DNA from: CAYNFH01 sp964396385
GTDB lineage: Bacteria; Armatimonadota; Chthonomonadetes; Chthonomonadales; CAJBBX01
Assembly: GCA_964396385.1 (NCBI GenBank)
Contig: CAYNFH010000001.1
Coordinates: 52,170 to 116,169 of the forward strand
Reading direction: 5' to 3'
DNA: 64,000 nt
Shown here: positions 43,876-51,990 of the stretch, in pieces
How the letters are laid out: the number at the start of each line of letters is the position of its first letter
Numbering within the stretch: the stretch's first letter is position 1
Made by a program: the position numbers and the translations under genes
Notes under the pieces: model-generated
The model's database searches: none
What the model was told of the DNA's origin: nothing
The model's input: only the letters and a program-made list of their open reading frames with translations

Positions 43876-45219
43876 CTACCCGGATACCCGCGTCATCTCC
43901 AGGCCGCGCATGGTGCCGGTGCTGGAGGCAAACTTGTCGGCCTCGAGCCCGAACCGCTGGAGCATGCTCACGAAGAGGTTCGGCAGCGGATAGTTGCGCT
44001 GGCGGTCGAAGGCCAGGTGCTGGCCGTGCCGGAAGCCGCCGCCCGCAAACAGGACCGGCAGGTTCGTGGTCACGTGGGTGTTGGCGTTGCCCAGGTTGCT
44101 GCCGTAGAGCACCATGGTGCGGTCCAGCAGGGTCTCGTCTCCCTCCCGGTGCGCCTTCAATTCGCCAAACAGGTGGCCCAACAGCTTCATGTGCTCGCGG
44201 TCGATCGCTTCGAGCTGCGCCAGCTTCTTGGGGTCCTTGCCGTGGTGGGAGAGGTTGTGGTAGCCGTCCGACATCGTCTTGCCCTCGACCCGGATGGCCG
44301 GGGAGTTGACGCTGTCCAGCATCAGCGTGATGTTACGGGTGGAGTCGGTGGCGAAGGCGAGGCGCGCCATGTCGTACATCAGGCGCACCTTGTCCATGTA
44401 CTCCCGCGGGTCCGTAATGTCTATTGGCGGCTTCTCCGTCACCACCGGGCGGGGCTTCGTCTCCCACTCCGCCGCCTCGACCATCCGGTGCTCCAGATCG
44501 CGCACGCCGGTGAAGTACTGATCCAGCCGCTCTCGATCTCGCGCCCCCACGCTCCGCTCCAGGGCCCTGGTCTGGTCCGCCACCGTGTCCATGATCGATT
44601 GACCGAGGGCCAGCCTGCGCTGCTGCGCCTGGACCTCCGCAGGCGTTCCGCCCAGGAAGAGGCGCTTGAAGATCTCGGACGGTTTGTCCTCGCAGGGAAT
44701 CAGCACGCCGCCCGCGGTAAAGGAGAGGCTGCGCGCGCCGTGTCCCACGTTGACGCCCAGCGTGAGGGAGGGGAAGCGCGTCAGGTGGCCGATGCGCTCG
44801 GCCACGTACTGATCGAGCGAGATGGTGTTGCGGAAGCCGCCGCTGGAAGGGTGGGGCGCGGCCGTGAGGAAGCAGATGTCCGCCGGATGGCCGCCGTCCA
44901 CGTCCGGGTGCATGACGCCGCTGAAGATGGTGAAGTCCGAGCGGAAGTCGCGCAGCTCCTGCAAGTAGGGTGAGAGCGTATAGTCTCGTCCGGTCTGGGC
45001 AGGATCGGGGAAGAACTTGTCCGGCAGCACTCCCAGATTATTGCAGATGCCGAAGAACCGCCGCGGCGCCGGACTCTGTCCGGAGGCGTGCGCGAAGGCG
45101 GGCAGCATCGCGTCCAGCAGGGGGAGTCCCAGCAGGACGCCGGTCCCGCGGAGGAAGTGACGGCGCGAGAGCCTGTGCGGCGTGGAGAAGTGCACCGTCT
45201 TCACCGAATCGGAAGCCAT
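43876..45219 (-). CDS. Tat-exported DUF1552 protein
   Basis: A 447-aa protein with a twin-arginine signal (LSRRHFLRGTGVLLGLPLLD). Family marks include FFGICNNLGVLPDKFFP, FTIFSGVMHPDVDGGHPADI, and LYGSNLGNANTHVTTNLPVL near the C-terminus. DUF1552 proteins are sulfatase/alkaline-phosphatase-like in fold prediction and occur next to DUF1592 cytochromes in planctomycetes, acidobacteria and relatives. The gene starts 13 bp after the DUF1592 stop, with AGAGGA upstream. The substrate is unknown. Confidence 0.85.
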   Translation of the reverse strand: MASDSVKTVHFSTPHRLSRRHFLRGTGVLLGLPLLDAMLPAFAHASGQSPAPRRFFGICNNLGVLPDKFFPDPAQTGRDYTLSPYLQELRDFRSDFTIFSGVMHPDVDGGHPADICFLTAAPHPSSGGFRNTISLDQYVAERIGHLTRFPSLTLGVNVGHGARSLSFTAGGVLIPCEDKPSEIFKRLFLGGTPAEVQAQQRRLALGQSIMDTVADQTRALERSVGARDRERLDQYFTGVRDLEHRMVEAAEWETKPRPVVTEKPPIDITDPREYMDKVRLMYDMARLAFATDSTRNITLMLDSVNSPAIRVEGKTMSDGYHNLSHHGKDPKKLAQLEAIDREHMKLLGHLFGELKAHREGDETLLDRTMVLYGSNLGNANTHVTTNLPVLFAGGGFRHGQHLAFDRQRNYPLPNLFVSMLQRFGLEADKFASSTGTMRGLEMTRVSG

Positions 45220-45232
45220 GGACCTGTTCCTC

Positions 45233-47947
45233 TCACTTATTCCGGAAGAGCTCGCTCAGTATAATGCCGTGGATAAGTGACTTTACCCCGTAACCATTGG
45301 ACCTCGCGCGGTCCAGGATGGCCTCAACCTTCGGCCGGTCTGCGAAGCGCACCGGAGCCCAGGTGGAGTAGATCACAAGCTGCTGCGTCAGGTTGCGGGC
45401 GATCTGCCGCTCGTCCTTCAGGAGGAGGCGCTTCAGGTCGCGCACGTCCGCAAACGCGCGGCCGTCCGGCAGGATGCCGGAGCAGTCCACCGGCTTGCCG
45501 TTGTGGAATGCAAAGGGTTGGCCGCCCTTGCCGAAGCCGGGCACCGTATCTTCACTGCCCAGCGCGCGATAGCAGGTCCGATAACCGCCAAAGACGTCGA
45601 AGCTCTCCAGGGCGAAGCCGGGCGGATCGATCACGGCGTGGCAGGACCGGCAGGCGGGCTGCGTGCGGTGCTTCGCAAGCTGCTCGCGGATGGTGGTCGC
45701 GCCGCGCGTGTCCGGATCCACCGCGGGCACCGAAGCGGGCTTCGGCGGCGCGTTCTGCCCGAGTATTCGCTCGTTGATCCAGACGCCGCGCAGCACCGGC
45801 GAGGTGGTCGTGCCGTTGGCCGTTACCTTCAGGATACTGGCCTGAGTCAGCAGCCCGCCTCGTACGGAGTCCTTCGGCACCTCCACGCGACGGATGGCGG
45901 CGCCGTCCACGCCCTTGAGGCCGTAGAGCGTCGCAAGCCGGTCATTGACCATCACGAAGTCCGAATCCACCAGGTTGCGCGCGGGGAGATCCTTGGCGAT
46001 CAGCTCTGCGAAGAAGTCCCGCGTCTCACGGATGGAGGACTCGACCAGGAGGTCATCCAGGTAGTAGTCTCCGTATAGGTCGCCGTCCGGATTAGTGTCG
46101 CCTACCTTGCGCAGGTCGAGCCAGTAGTCCAGGAACGCCTGCACGAACTGGCGGGACCGCGGGTCGGCGAGCATGCGGTCGGTCTGCGCCAGCAGGACGG
46201 CGGGGTAGTGCAGCTCCTTGCGCTCGGCCAAAGTGCGCAGAGTGGCGTCCGGCTCCGTGTTCCAGAGGAAGTAGGAGAGGCGGGACGCCAGCGCGTAGTC
46301 GTCCAGCCGTCCCGGCCGCTCCTCCAGCGTGAGGAAGCCGGGTGAGCAGAGCACTCCGGAGTAGGCGGCGATCATCGCATCCGTGAAATCCACGCCGGCG
46401 TCCAGCGCTTTGTTCGCCAGCTTGACGAAGGGCTGGATGTCCGAGTCCTGAACGGGCCGGCGATACGCGCGCAGCACAAAGCCGCGGATAAGCCGCGCCG
46501 CGTCGGCCTTGGGATCCCTGGACTCGACCGTTATCTTCCCGTCCGGGCCGGCCTTGAAGGGCAGGTTGCCGAACATCAGCCGCTGGCCCGGCGTGGGCCA
46601 GGAGTCGAGGAGCGGCCCCTCCACCTCCAGCCATTGGAACGCGACGCCCGGCTGGCCCTCCGGGGTCGCGAGTGGATTGTGCCAGCCGGTACGGGACTTC
46701 TTTGCCAGCGGATCGTCCGGGTTGGGCGGTCGCGAGCGGAAGAGCCGGGCCGCGTCCGGCATGATGGTCTCGCCCGTGAGCAGGATAGCGTCTATGTCAC
46801 ACGTAGTGGACTGAGGGCCGACGTCCACCGTGCCGAGCAGCCTGAGCTGCTGCGGCGGGGAGGCAGCGTAGAGGCTGATGGGCTCCCGCGTGCGGCCGGC
46901 GGATATCACGGTGCGGCTGGCCTGCCACCACCTGGCAGCGCTCTCCGGCCCGGCCCAGAAGGAGTGGGCGCGGATCCGCAGCCTGTACCGGCCGGAGATG
47001 GGGGCGTGGAAGCGGTCGAAGCGCGGCTGCAGCGGCTCGTAGGCGCTGGCGACCACGCCCAGCGCTTCCTGCTCACGCTTCACCGGGTCCTTCTCGCCGA
47101 CGGTCATGGGTCCCGTTCCGTTGAGGGCGGGAAGGTCCGCCGCGTCTCCGAGGACGGGGAACGTCGCTCGGGCCGTGGCGCCGGAGTACGCGAAGCCAGC
47201 TTTCACCAGGCCGGCAAAGGAGCGCTGCTCGCGGGCATAGTAACGGGTTGTGGTGGTCTCCGGCCGCGCGACCTGCGGCGCCATGGCCTCCCGGAGCGCG
47301 TATTCCGCCGCGGCAAGGTAGCGGCTCATCTGGACGTGCGAGACGTCCAGCGCCTCTCCGAGCTTGTTGAAGCGATAGGCCAGCCCATCTTCCGGGAGCA
47401 TGTCCCGGACCTGGAGCCACGGCGCGCCAAGCAGGTCCCGCAGCGTGTTCTCGTATTCGTAGCGGTTCAGCCGCCGCCAGACGGCGCGACCCTCCCGGCG
47501 GGCCCGCGCATCCTGAAGAGCGATCAGCGGCTGTGTTAGCGCGGCGAGGAAGCCGTTCCGCGCCGCGGGAGCGGGCCGGGGCATGCCTTTGGGCGGCATC
47601 TCGCCCTTTTCTACGCGATCGTGGACCTTCACCCACAGGGCGAAGTTGGACGGGTCACCCGGCCGGAAGGGGGTCGCGGCGAAATTCAGGCCGCCGCTCG
47701 CGGTCTGCTTGTTGTGGCAGAGGGCGCAGTTCTGCTTGATAAAGCCCTGCACGGAGGCGGGCAGAATGGGTGCGGCCTGCGCATGGATGCGGTGAGCCCG
47801 GCCGCGCTGTGCGCGCGTGCGCTGGGGCGCGCTCGCGTGCACGAAGCAGGCGGAGAAGAGGAGCGCAGCGGTGCTGAGCGCCAGCGCGAGGAACGGCCGG
47901 ACCGGACAGACGGAGGACCGGTGACGGGTGACCGGCCCGGAATCCAT
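45233..47947 (-). CDS. DUF1592/DUF1588/DUF1585-type planctomycete cytochrome protein
   Basis: A protein of about 900 aa. After a signal-like hydrophobic segment (PFLALALSTAALLFSACFVH), a planctomycete cytochrome C domain carries CALCH. DUF1587, DUF1595 and DUF1592 regions follow (for example LASRLSYFLWNTEPDATL). The DUF1588 region has CRSCHAVIDPPGFALESFD, and DUF1585 ends the protein. It probably binds haem in the periplasm and works with the DUF1552 partner. The start is uncertain: candidates lie at 48064 (TTG), 48022, 47968 and 47947. A TTGACA-17-TACCCT promoter-like pair lies inside the longest form, so a shorter form is chosen. Confidence 0.85.
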   Translation of the reverse strand: MDSGPVTRHRSSVCPVRPFLALALSTAALLFSACFVHASAPQRTRAQRGRAHRIHAQAAPILPASVQGFIKQNCALCHNKQTASGGLNFAATPFRPGDPSNFALWVKVHDRVEKGEMPPKGMPRPAPAARNGFLAALTQPLIALQDARARREGRAVWRRLNRYEYENTLRDLLGAPWLQVRDMLPEDGLAYRFNKLGEALDVSHVQMSRYLAAAEYALREAMAPQVARPETTTTRYYAREQRSFAGLVKAGFAYSGATARATFPVLGDAADLPALNGTGPMTVGEKDPVKREQEALGVVASAYEPLQPRFDRFHAPISGRYRLRIRAHSFWAGPESAARWWQASRTVISAGRTREPISLYAASPPQQLRLLGTVDVGPQSTTCDIDAILLTGETIMPDAARLFRSRPPNPDDPLAKKSRTGWHNPLATPEGQPGVAFQWLEVEGPLLDSWPTPGQRLMFGNLPFKAGPDGKITVESRDPKADAARLIRGFVLRAYRRPVQDSDIQPFVKLANKALDAGVDFTDAMIAAYSGVLCSPGFLTLEERPGRLDDYALASRLSYFLWNTEPDATLRTLAERKELHYPAVLLAQTDRMLADPRSRQFVQAFLDYWLDLRKVGDTNPDGDLYGDYYLDDLLVESSIRETRDFFAELIAKDLPARNLVDSDFVMVNDRLATLYGLKGVDGAAIRRVEVPKDSVRGGLLTQASILKVTANGTTTSPVLRGVWINERILGQNAPPKPASVPAVDPDTRGATTIREQLAKHRTQPACRSCHAVIDPPGFALESFDVFGGYRTCYRALGSEDTVPGFGKGGQPFAFHNGKPVDCSGILPDGRAFADVRDLKRLLLKDERQIARNLTQQLVIYSTWAPVRFADRPKVEAILDRARSNGYGVKSLIHGIILSELFRNK

Positions 47948-48111
47948 CCGTCCACCGTCTTCCGTCATCCGTCGTGTTCTTTGGCTCCGGCTCAAGCGGC
48001 GGTTCTCTCCTGGCGATGGCATTCGTGTCGCACTATGATGGAAAGGGTATTCCATTGGTGGCAAATTGTCAATCCGCGCTCCCTACAGACCCGCCGCGGA
48101 AGCGAGTCTGG

Positions 48112-48445
48112 TGAGACATTGTCTCAAAATTGGCAGGCTGCTGGCCCTCACCCCCAACCCCCTCTCCCAAGAACAGGAGAGGGGGAGCAGGAGTGAGACA
48201 TTGTCTCAAAATTGGCGCGGCGGGACTCTGTGTTGCTTTAGTGGCGTTCCGCTACAATTTGAGCGGATCCGCTCAAATTGTAGCGATTTGCTCTCATCGC
48301 TGCACACGCGACCTTGCGCAGGCGGACTGTCTCTGCTCGCCTGGGCTCGTGGTGTGAGACATTGTCACAATTTGACACGCCGCGTGTCAAATTGGGACGG
48401 TTGAGGCGGGGAATCGCGGCCCGGGTGGAGTGAGACATTGTCTCA
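48112..48445. repeat. Cluster of perfect palindromes sharing a TCAAATTG tail
   Basis: TGAGACATTGTCTCA (7+1+7) occurs at 48112-48126, 48194-48208 and 48431-48445, with a variant ending TCACA at 48355-48369. A 36-bp perfect palindrome spans 48250-48285 (core GAGCGGATCCGCTC). Another, 27 bp with one central base, spans 48368-48394 (core GACACGCCGCGTGTC). Nearly all run into TCAAATTG or TCAAAATTG. A C-rich hairpin (48158-48167 with 48176-48185) separates the first two. No gene is supported from 48065 to 48576 apart from these. Confidence 0.7.
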
Positions 48446-48576
48446 AATTGCTGGACTTTGCGCACGCTCGCTCGCTTACGGATGAACTCGTCAAGCTCTC
48501 TGCCAAGAGCCCTCGGAGAATTGCGCGATGTCATGTTGCGCACGGTATATGGCGCTATTTGGGCGACTGCACGGCG

Positions 48577-49056
48577 TCAGGCTCGGGACGAGCACGCTTG
48601 AAGCGGGCGGCCGAGCGCAAAGTCGAGAAATTGTAAATTGGCGCGGCGGCGCCAGATTCGGATATTCCTCTCCAACAGATCGCCGCCTGAGTCTTCGCGG
48701 TAATAGCTGGATATTGCGCGGAAAGCGCGGAAAGCGCGATAAGGAGGGTGTAACACCCGTTCCAAGCTCAAAAGGAGCAGGACTCCGGTCTTGCGCGGTA
48801 AGCGCGGTAAGCGCGGTAAGTAGCAGCGTCCTCGTTGGGGAGAAGCAGGCAAAGGCAACCGGCATTGCGCGGTAAGCGCGGTATGCGCGGAAGCGATGCC
48901 TCCCTGCGAAACGTCGTACTCGCGCATGACCTCTTCCGCAGTCAAGCCGGAGCCGAGGGAGCCCACGATGATGGAAACAGGAATGCCCAGACCCGCGATG
49001 ACGGCTGCCCCGTGTGCAATATCGGGATCTACGGTGATTCCGGGTGCGATTTCCAT
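48577..49056 (-). CDS. DUF433 protein with repeat-derived C-terminus
   Basis: The first ~53 residues are a DUF433 antitoxin-like domain (APGITVDPDIAHGAAVIAGL, then LTAEEVMREYDVS). DUF433 proteins are usually ~75 aa and partner a PIN-like toxin. Here the domain breaks at a 9-bp tandem array at 48867-48893. The reading frame then runs 100 more codons through repeat DNA and low-quality sequence, giving 159 aa in all. No PIN-like gene follows. It is probably a broken antitoxin rather than a functional long protein. Confidence 0.5.
   Translation of the reverse strand: MEIAPGITVDPDIAHGAAVIAGLGIPVSIIVGSLGSGLTAEEVMREYDVSQGGIASAHTALTAQCRLPLPASPQRGRCYLPRLPRLPRKTGVLLLLSLERVLHPPYRAFRAFRAISSYYREDSGGDLLERNIRIWRRRANLQFLDFALGRPLQACSSRA
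48716..48893. repeat. Three arrays of a 9-bp tandem repeat
   Basis: Units of GCGCGGTAA or GCGCGGAAA occur three times each in arrays at 48716-48742, 48793-48819 and 48867-48893, each preceded by TT. Array starts are 77 and 74 bp apart, separated by 50 and 47 bp of unlike sequence. A lone partial unit lies at about 48695. The third array interrupts the DUF433 domain. Arrays are read in different frames, so they are not protein repeats. Confidence 0.7.
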
Positions 49057-49406
49057 CTTTGTCCGGCCCAGCCTGCGCCTTTAGGGGTGCAGAGCTCGGC
49101 AGCGGTTGGCTCGGCTTCACCGGATTCGAGCCGTGCGACCCTGAGAAGGTGGGCGGCGGGTACTTCGGCGCGGTGTAAGGCGAGGTAGTGGATGCAGAGG
49201 GAGTTGGTCTCTTCGCCGTTCGGGAGAACGTAGTCGCAGTTGGTGCTCCTGGCGCCGCAGCGGCAAACGTGGACTCCTCGCCAGGTTCTTGCCCGCGTCG
49301 CCATGCGGAACGCCGCGGTCATCCTGCGGGTTAGGTAGTCCACCACCGGTTCGGGCGAAGCCGGTCCGGCCGGCTCGATGTAGAGCAGTCTCTTCTCTGC
49401 AAGCAG
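49029..49406 (-). CDS. Conserved hypothetical with Cys-rich core
   Basis: A ~125-aa protein whose core WRGVHVCRCGARSTNCDYVL, then PNGEETNSLCIHYLALHRAE, matches a small conserved family I recognise by pattern but cannot name. The Cys and His residues suggest a metal site. In frame, the best-placed start is a CTG at 49406, seven bases after GGAGG. The frame continues upstream to an ATG at 49571, but that part overlaps another likely frame. It overlaps the DUF433 start by 28 bp. Confidence 0.5.
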   Translation of the reverse strand: MLAEKRLLYIEPAGPASPEPVVDYLTRRMTAAFRMATRARTWRGVHVCRCGARSTNCDYVLPNGEETNSLCIHYLALHRAEVPAAHLLRVARLESGEAEPTAAELCTPKGAGWAGQRWKSHPESP

Positions 49407-49435
49407 GTTGTCACCTCCAGGTAGGGAAACGGCGC

Positions 49436-49543
49436 TCAGTTGCCGTCCGGCGTGAGGACCTTCCACTCGCGGACGCCCGAGGCCCGTTGGGGCTGCATCC
49501 GGATGACCAGGCGGAGGGGGCACTGGATCCCACGATACGTTAT
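49436..49543 (-). CDS. Possible 35-codon small protein or gene end
   Basis: A minus-strand frame reads TYRGIQCPLRLVIRMQPQRA, then SGVREWKVLTPDGN and a stop. The pattern of alternating strands looks like real protein. No ATG, GTG or TTG is available; the open frame would have to begin at ATA 49543 or upstream near the GH51 stop. It may be the last part of a deleted gene or an unusual start. It lies between GH51 and the Cys-rich gene. Confidence 0.3.
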   Translation of the reverse strand: MTYRGIQCPLRLVIRMQPQRASGVREWKVLTPDGN

Positions 49544-49567
49544 GCTCGCCGCACTCGATGGCCGATG

Positions 49568-51091
49568 TCACGCTAACTCAATCGTCAGACGGGAGACGGA
49601 GGCGGGAGGGAGCGTGAAGACGGCGGAGCTCTGCTGGCCGCTGAATGCCACGTCCAGGGAGCGCCGGTCTACCTTTGCCGGCTCGTCGTGCGTGTTGTGC
49701 GCGCGGAGGTCCCCGGAAGGATAGCTCAGCCCGCGCGCCTGCGCCGACCGCGGCTGCGCCCCGCCCGAGAGGCTGAGCGCCGCCTCCACGCTCTCCCCGA
49801 CGCTGGAGTTCACCAGCGTGAGGGTGAGGACCCGCTCCCGCAGGGAGGCAGACCCCGAAAGCAGGGGCAGCTTTCGGGCCTTGCCCGCAACGGTGGAGTC
49901 GATCTCCGGGGCGTTCACCTCCGTTCGCACCGCCTTTGCGCCCTGGTGCGGTTTGTACAGGTCGTAGACGTGATAGGTGGGGGTCTTCAGCATCCGGCCG
50001 CCGTCGGTCAGGACCAGCGCTTGCAGCACGTTGATGGTCTGCGCGATGTTGGCCATGACGACCTTATCCGCATGGCGGTTGAAGATGTCCAGCGTCAGCG
50101 CGGCCACCAGAGCGTCGCGCACCGTGTTCTGCTGCCAGAGGAAGGCCGGGTTGCGGCCCGGGGCGGGGGGATGCCAGGTGCCCCACTCGTCCACGATCAG
50201 GCCGACCTTGCCCTCCGGGTCGAATTCATCCATCAGGGCGCGCTGCTCCACTACGAGCGGCTCCATCTGGAGGGCGGCCGCCAGCATGCCGTACCACTGC
50301 GTCTCGTCGTATTCGGTCGCCGTGCCGTACTGGCCTTCCCGGTTCCAGGTGTAGTAGTGGGCCGCGTAGCCCTGCATGGCCGGGCTGTGGCCGTAGTCCC
50401 TGTACAGCTTCTCGAAGAGGCGGCGCGTCCAATCCAGGTCATGGCTGTTGGGACCGCAGCCGATGAGATAGAGCCGGTCGGGACCCCAGTTGCGCAGAAA
50501 GCTGGCGAAGCGGCGGTACTCCGTGCCGTAATCCTCCGGCGTGAAGTGGCCGCCGCAGCCCCAGCTCTCGTTACCCACCCCCCAGTAGCGCACGTTGAAC
50601 GGCTCCGGCGACCCATTGGCGGCCCGCTGCCGCGCCCAGGTACTGTCGCCGGGGAAGTTGCAGTACTCCACCCAGTTACGCATCTCCTGGGGCGAGCCGC
50701 TGCCTAGGTTGCCACAGACATAGGGCTGGGCGCCGACGGCGCGGCAGAAGGCGATAAACTCGTGCGTGCCGAACTCGTTGGCCTCGATCACGTCGCCCCA
50801 GTGGATGTTGATCCGCCGCGGGCGCTGATCGCGCGGGCCGATGCCGTCCTGCCAGTGGTAGTCGTCGGCGAAGCAGCCGCCGGGCCAGCGGATTACCGGA
50901 GTGCCGACCTCTCGCAGTGCCGCGACCACGTCATTCCGGATGCCGCCCGTGTGGGCGATGGACTCGTGGTCGCCCACCCAGCATCCCTCCGTGATGCAGG
51001 TGCCCAGGTGCTCCATGAAGTGGCCGTAGATATTCGGGTTGATCGTGCCCACCGGCTCGTCGAGCAGTACGTCTATGGCTGCCTTGGCCAT
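49568..51091 (-). CDS. abfA: GH51 alpha-L-arabinofuranosidase
   Basis: A 507-aa intracellular enzyme of standard GH51 length without signal peptide. The acid/base is E175 in WGVGNESWGCGG and the nucleophile is E302 in LIVDEWGTWH. IYGHFMEHLGTCITEGCWVG and RWPGGCFADDYHWQDGIGP are further family marks. It releases L-arabinose from arabinoxylan or arabinan oligomers after uptake, which complements the secreted xylanase and esterases at 17-26 kb. The gene symbol follows family custom. Confidence 0.9.
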   Translation of the reverse strand: MAKAAIDVLLDEPVGTINPNIYGHFMEHLGTCITEGCWVGDHESIAHTGGIRNDVVAALREVGTPVIRWPGGCFADDYHWQDGIGPRDQRPRRINIHWGDVIEANEFGTHEFIAFCRAVGAQPYVCGNLGSGSPQEMRNWVEYCNFPGDSTWARQRAANGSPEPFNVRYWGVGNESWGCGGHFTPEDYGTEYRRFASFLRNWGPDRLYLIGCGPNSHDLDWTRRLFEKLYRDYGHSPAMQGYAAHYYTWNREGQYGTATEYDETQWYGMLAAALQMEPLVVEQRALMDEFDPEGKVGLIVDEWGTWHPPAPGRNPAFLWQQNTVRDALVAALTLDIFNRHADKVVMANIAQTINVLQALVLTDGGRMLKTPTYHVYDLYKPHQGAKAVRTEVNAPEIDSTVAGKARKLPLLSGSASLRERVLTLTLVNSSVGESVEAALSLSGGAQPRSAQARGLSYPSGDLRAHNTHDEPAKVDRRSLDVAFSGQQSSAVFTLPPASVSRLTIELA

Positions 51092-51264
51092 GCTGTGTCC
51101 GTTCCTCCGCGGTCAGTTGTTATGCCTCAAGTTCTGCGCCTGGTGAGTGGCTTCCCCTGTGTGAGCGAGGGAGGATTCGCGACCCGCCAGGGATAACCAG
51201 GCGGGCAGACAGAACGCGATTGGCGCGACGCTGTGGTTGAGCGAAACATACCGGGAGATGAGAG

Positions 51265-51759
51265 ATGCTGGAGACTTACCTGGATTTACTGGATCAGGAC
51301 TTTTACGAGGCGAAGTTCGCGTTTGAGGGGCTGGCGGACGAGCACGTGTGGAAGCGGCCCGCTGAGGGGCTGCTCTCCGTGGGCGAAATCGCCGGACACA
51401 TTGCGTACTGGGAGGCCATCAGGCTGGCGGGCGAGGGCGAAGATCTGTCGAAGTGCCGGGTGAGCAGTCTGCTGGTCGATAAGCGGTTCCGCTACTATCC
51501 GGATACGATAGCGACTCCGCCATCGCAGCAGCATCTGGCGATGACGGCGGAGCAGGTCTGCGCGGAGCTGCTCAGGGTGCACGAGGAGGGGGTGGCGCAC
51601 TTGAAGGCACTGAACCCCGATCTGGGCAGCGCTGTTCCCGGATTAGGGCAGTGGACCTATGGCGGGCAGCTCAACTACCTGGTGTTCCACGTGGCGTACC
51701 ACGTGGGCCAGATGTACTCCGCGCGCCACCTGCTGGGGGAAACGCCGCCGGATAACTGA
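51265..51759 (+). CDS. DinB family protein
   Basis: A 164-aa four-helix-bundle DinB/YfiT-type protein. Candidate metal-binding histidines lie in VGEIAGHIAYWEAI and FHVAYHVGQMYSARHLLG. Members are putative metal-dependent transferases or thiol-related enzymes. GGGAGATGAGAG precedes the ATG. It is divergent from GH51 and followed by a DUF899 remnant on the opposite strand. Confidence 0.75.
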   Translation: MLETYLDLLDQDFYEAKFAFEGLADEHVWKRPAEGLLSVGEIAGHIAYWEAIRLAGEGEDLSKCRVSSLLVDKRFRYYPDTIATPPSQQHLAMTAEQVCAELLRVHEEGVAHLKALNPDLGSAVPGLGQWTYGGQLNYLVFHVAYHVGQMYSARHLLGETPPDN

Positions 51760-51793
51760 TCAGATGATGGTGGCAAGGCAGACAGGGCACATG

Positions 51794-51972
51794 TCAGACC
51801 TCGTACCGGTCGTGGCGCCGGACCCAGTCCATGGGACTCTCCTCGTTCCTTCCCAGCGGAGTGAGGTCCAAGAAGTTGTATGTTCCGATCAGCAGGTCGA
51901 GCCCGCGCTCGTAGGTGGAGTAGGTGCGATAGACGTTTCCCTGGTCATCCTTGAAGAAGACCGATAGCCCAC
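51794..51972 (-). pseudogene. 3' remnant of a DUF899 family gene
   Basis: A 58-codon minus-strand frame without start reads GLSVFFKDDQGNVYRTYSTY, then ERGLDLLIGTYNFLD and MDWVRRHDRYEV before its stop. This is the typical end of DUF899 (thioredoxin-like) proteins, which are ~230-250 aa. The 5' three quarters are missing and the MFS gene begins 19 bp beyond, so the boundary marks a deletion or insertion. Confidence 0.65.
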
Positions 51973-51990
51973 GAAAGAAGGGAACGGCGC

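Noticed and set aside
43734..44309. Plus-strand frame of 191 codons after the hybrid kinase
   Set aside because: It overlaps the Hpt end and runs antisense to the DUF1552 gene; composition is Arg/Pro-rich with no domain.
48158..48185. C-rich hairpin as a terminator
   Set aside because: A 10-bp perfect stem exists but no T-run follows; the sequence matches a common intergenic repeat type instead.
48430..48636. 68-codon plus-strand frame next to the palindromes
   Set aside because: It starts inside a palindrome and shows no conserved pattern; another frame (SLPRALGELRDVMLRTVYG) looks slightly better but is too short to support.
48716..48893. Possible CRISPR array (three ~27-bp repeats every ~75 bp)
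   Set aside because: Repeats are internally tandem 9-mers, differ between copies, overlap a DUF433 frame, and no cas gene is in the window.
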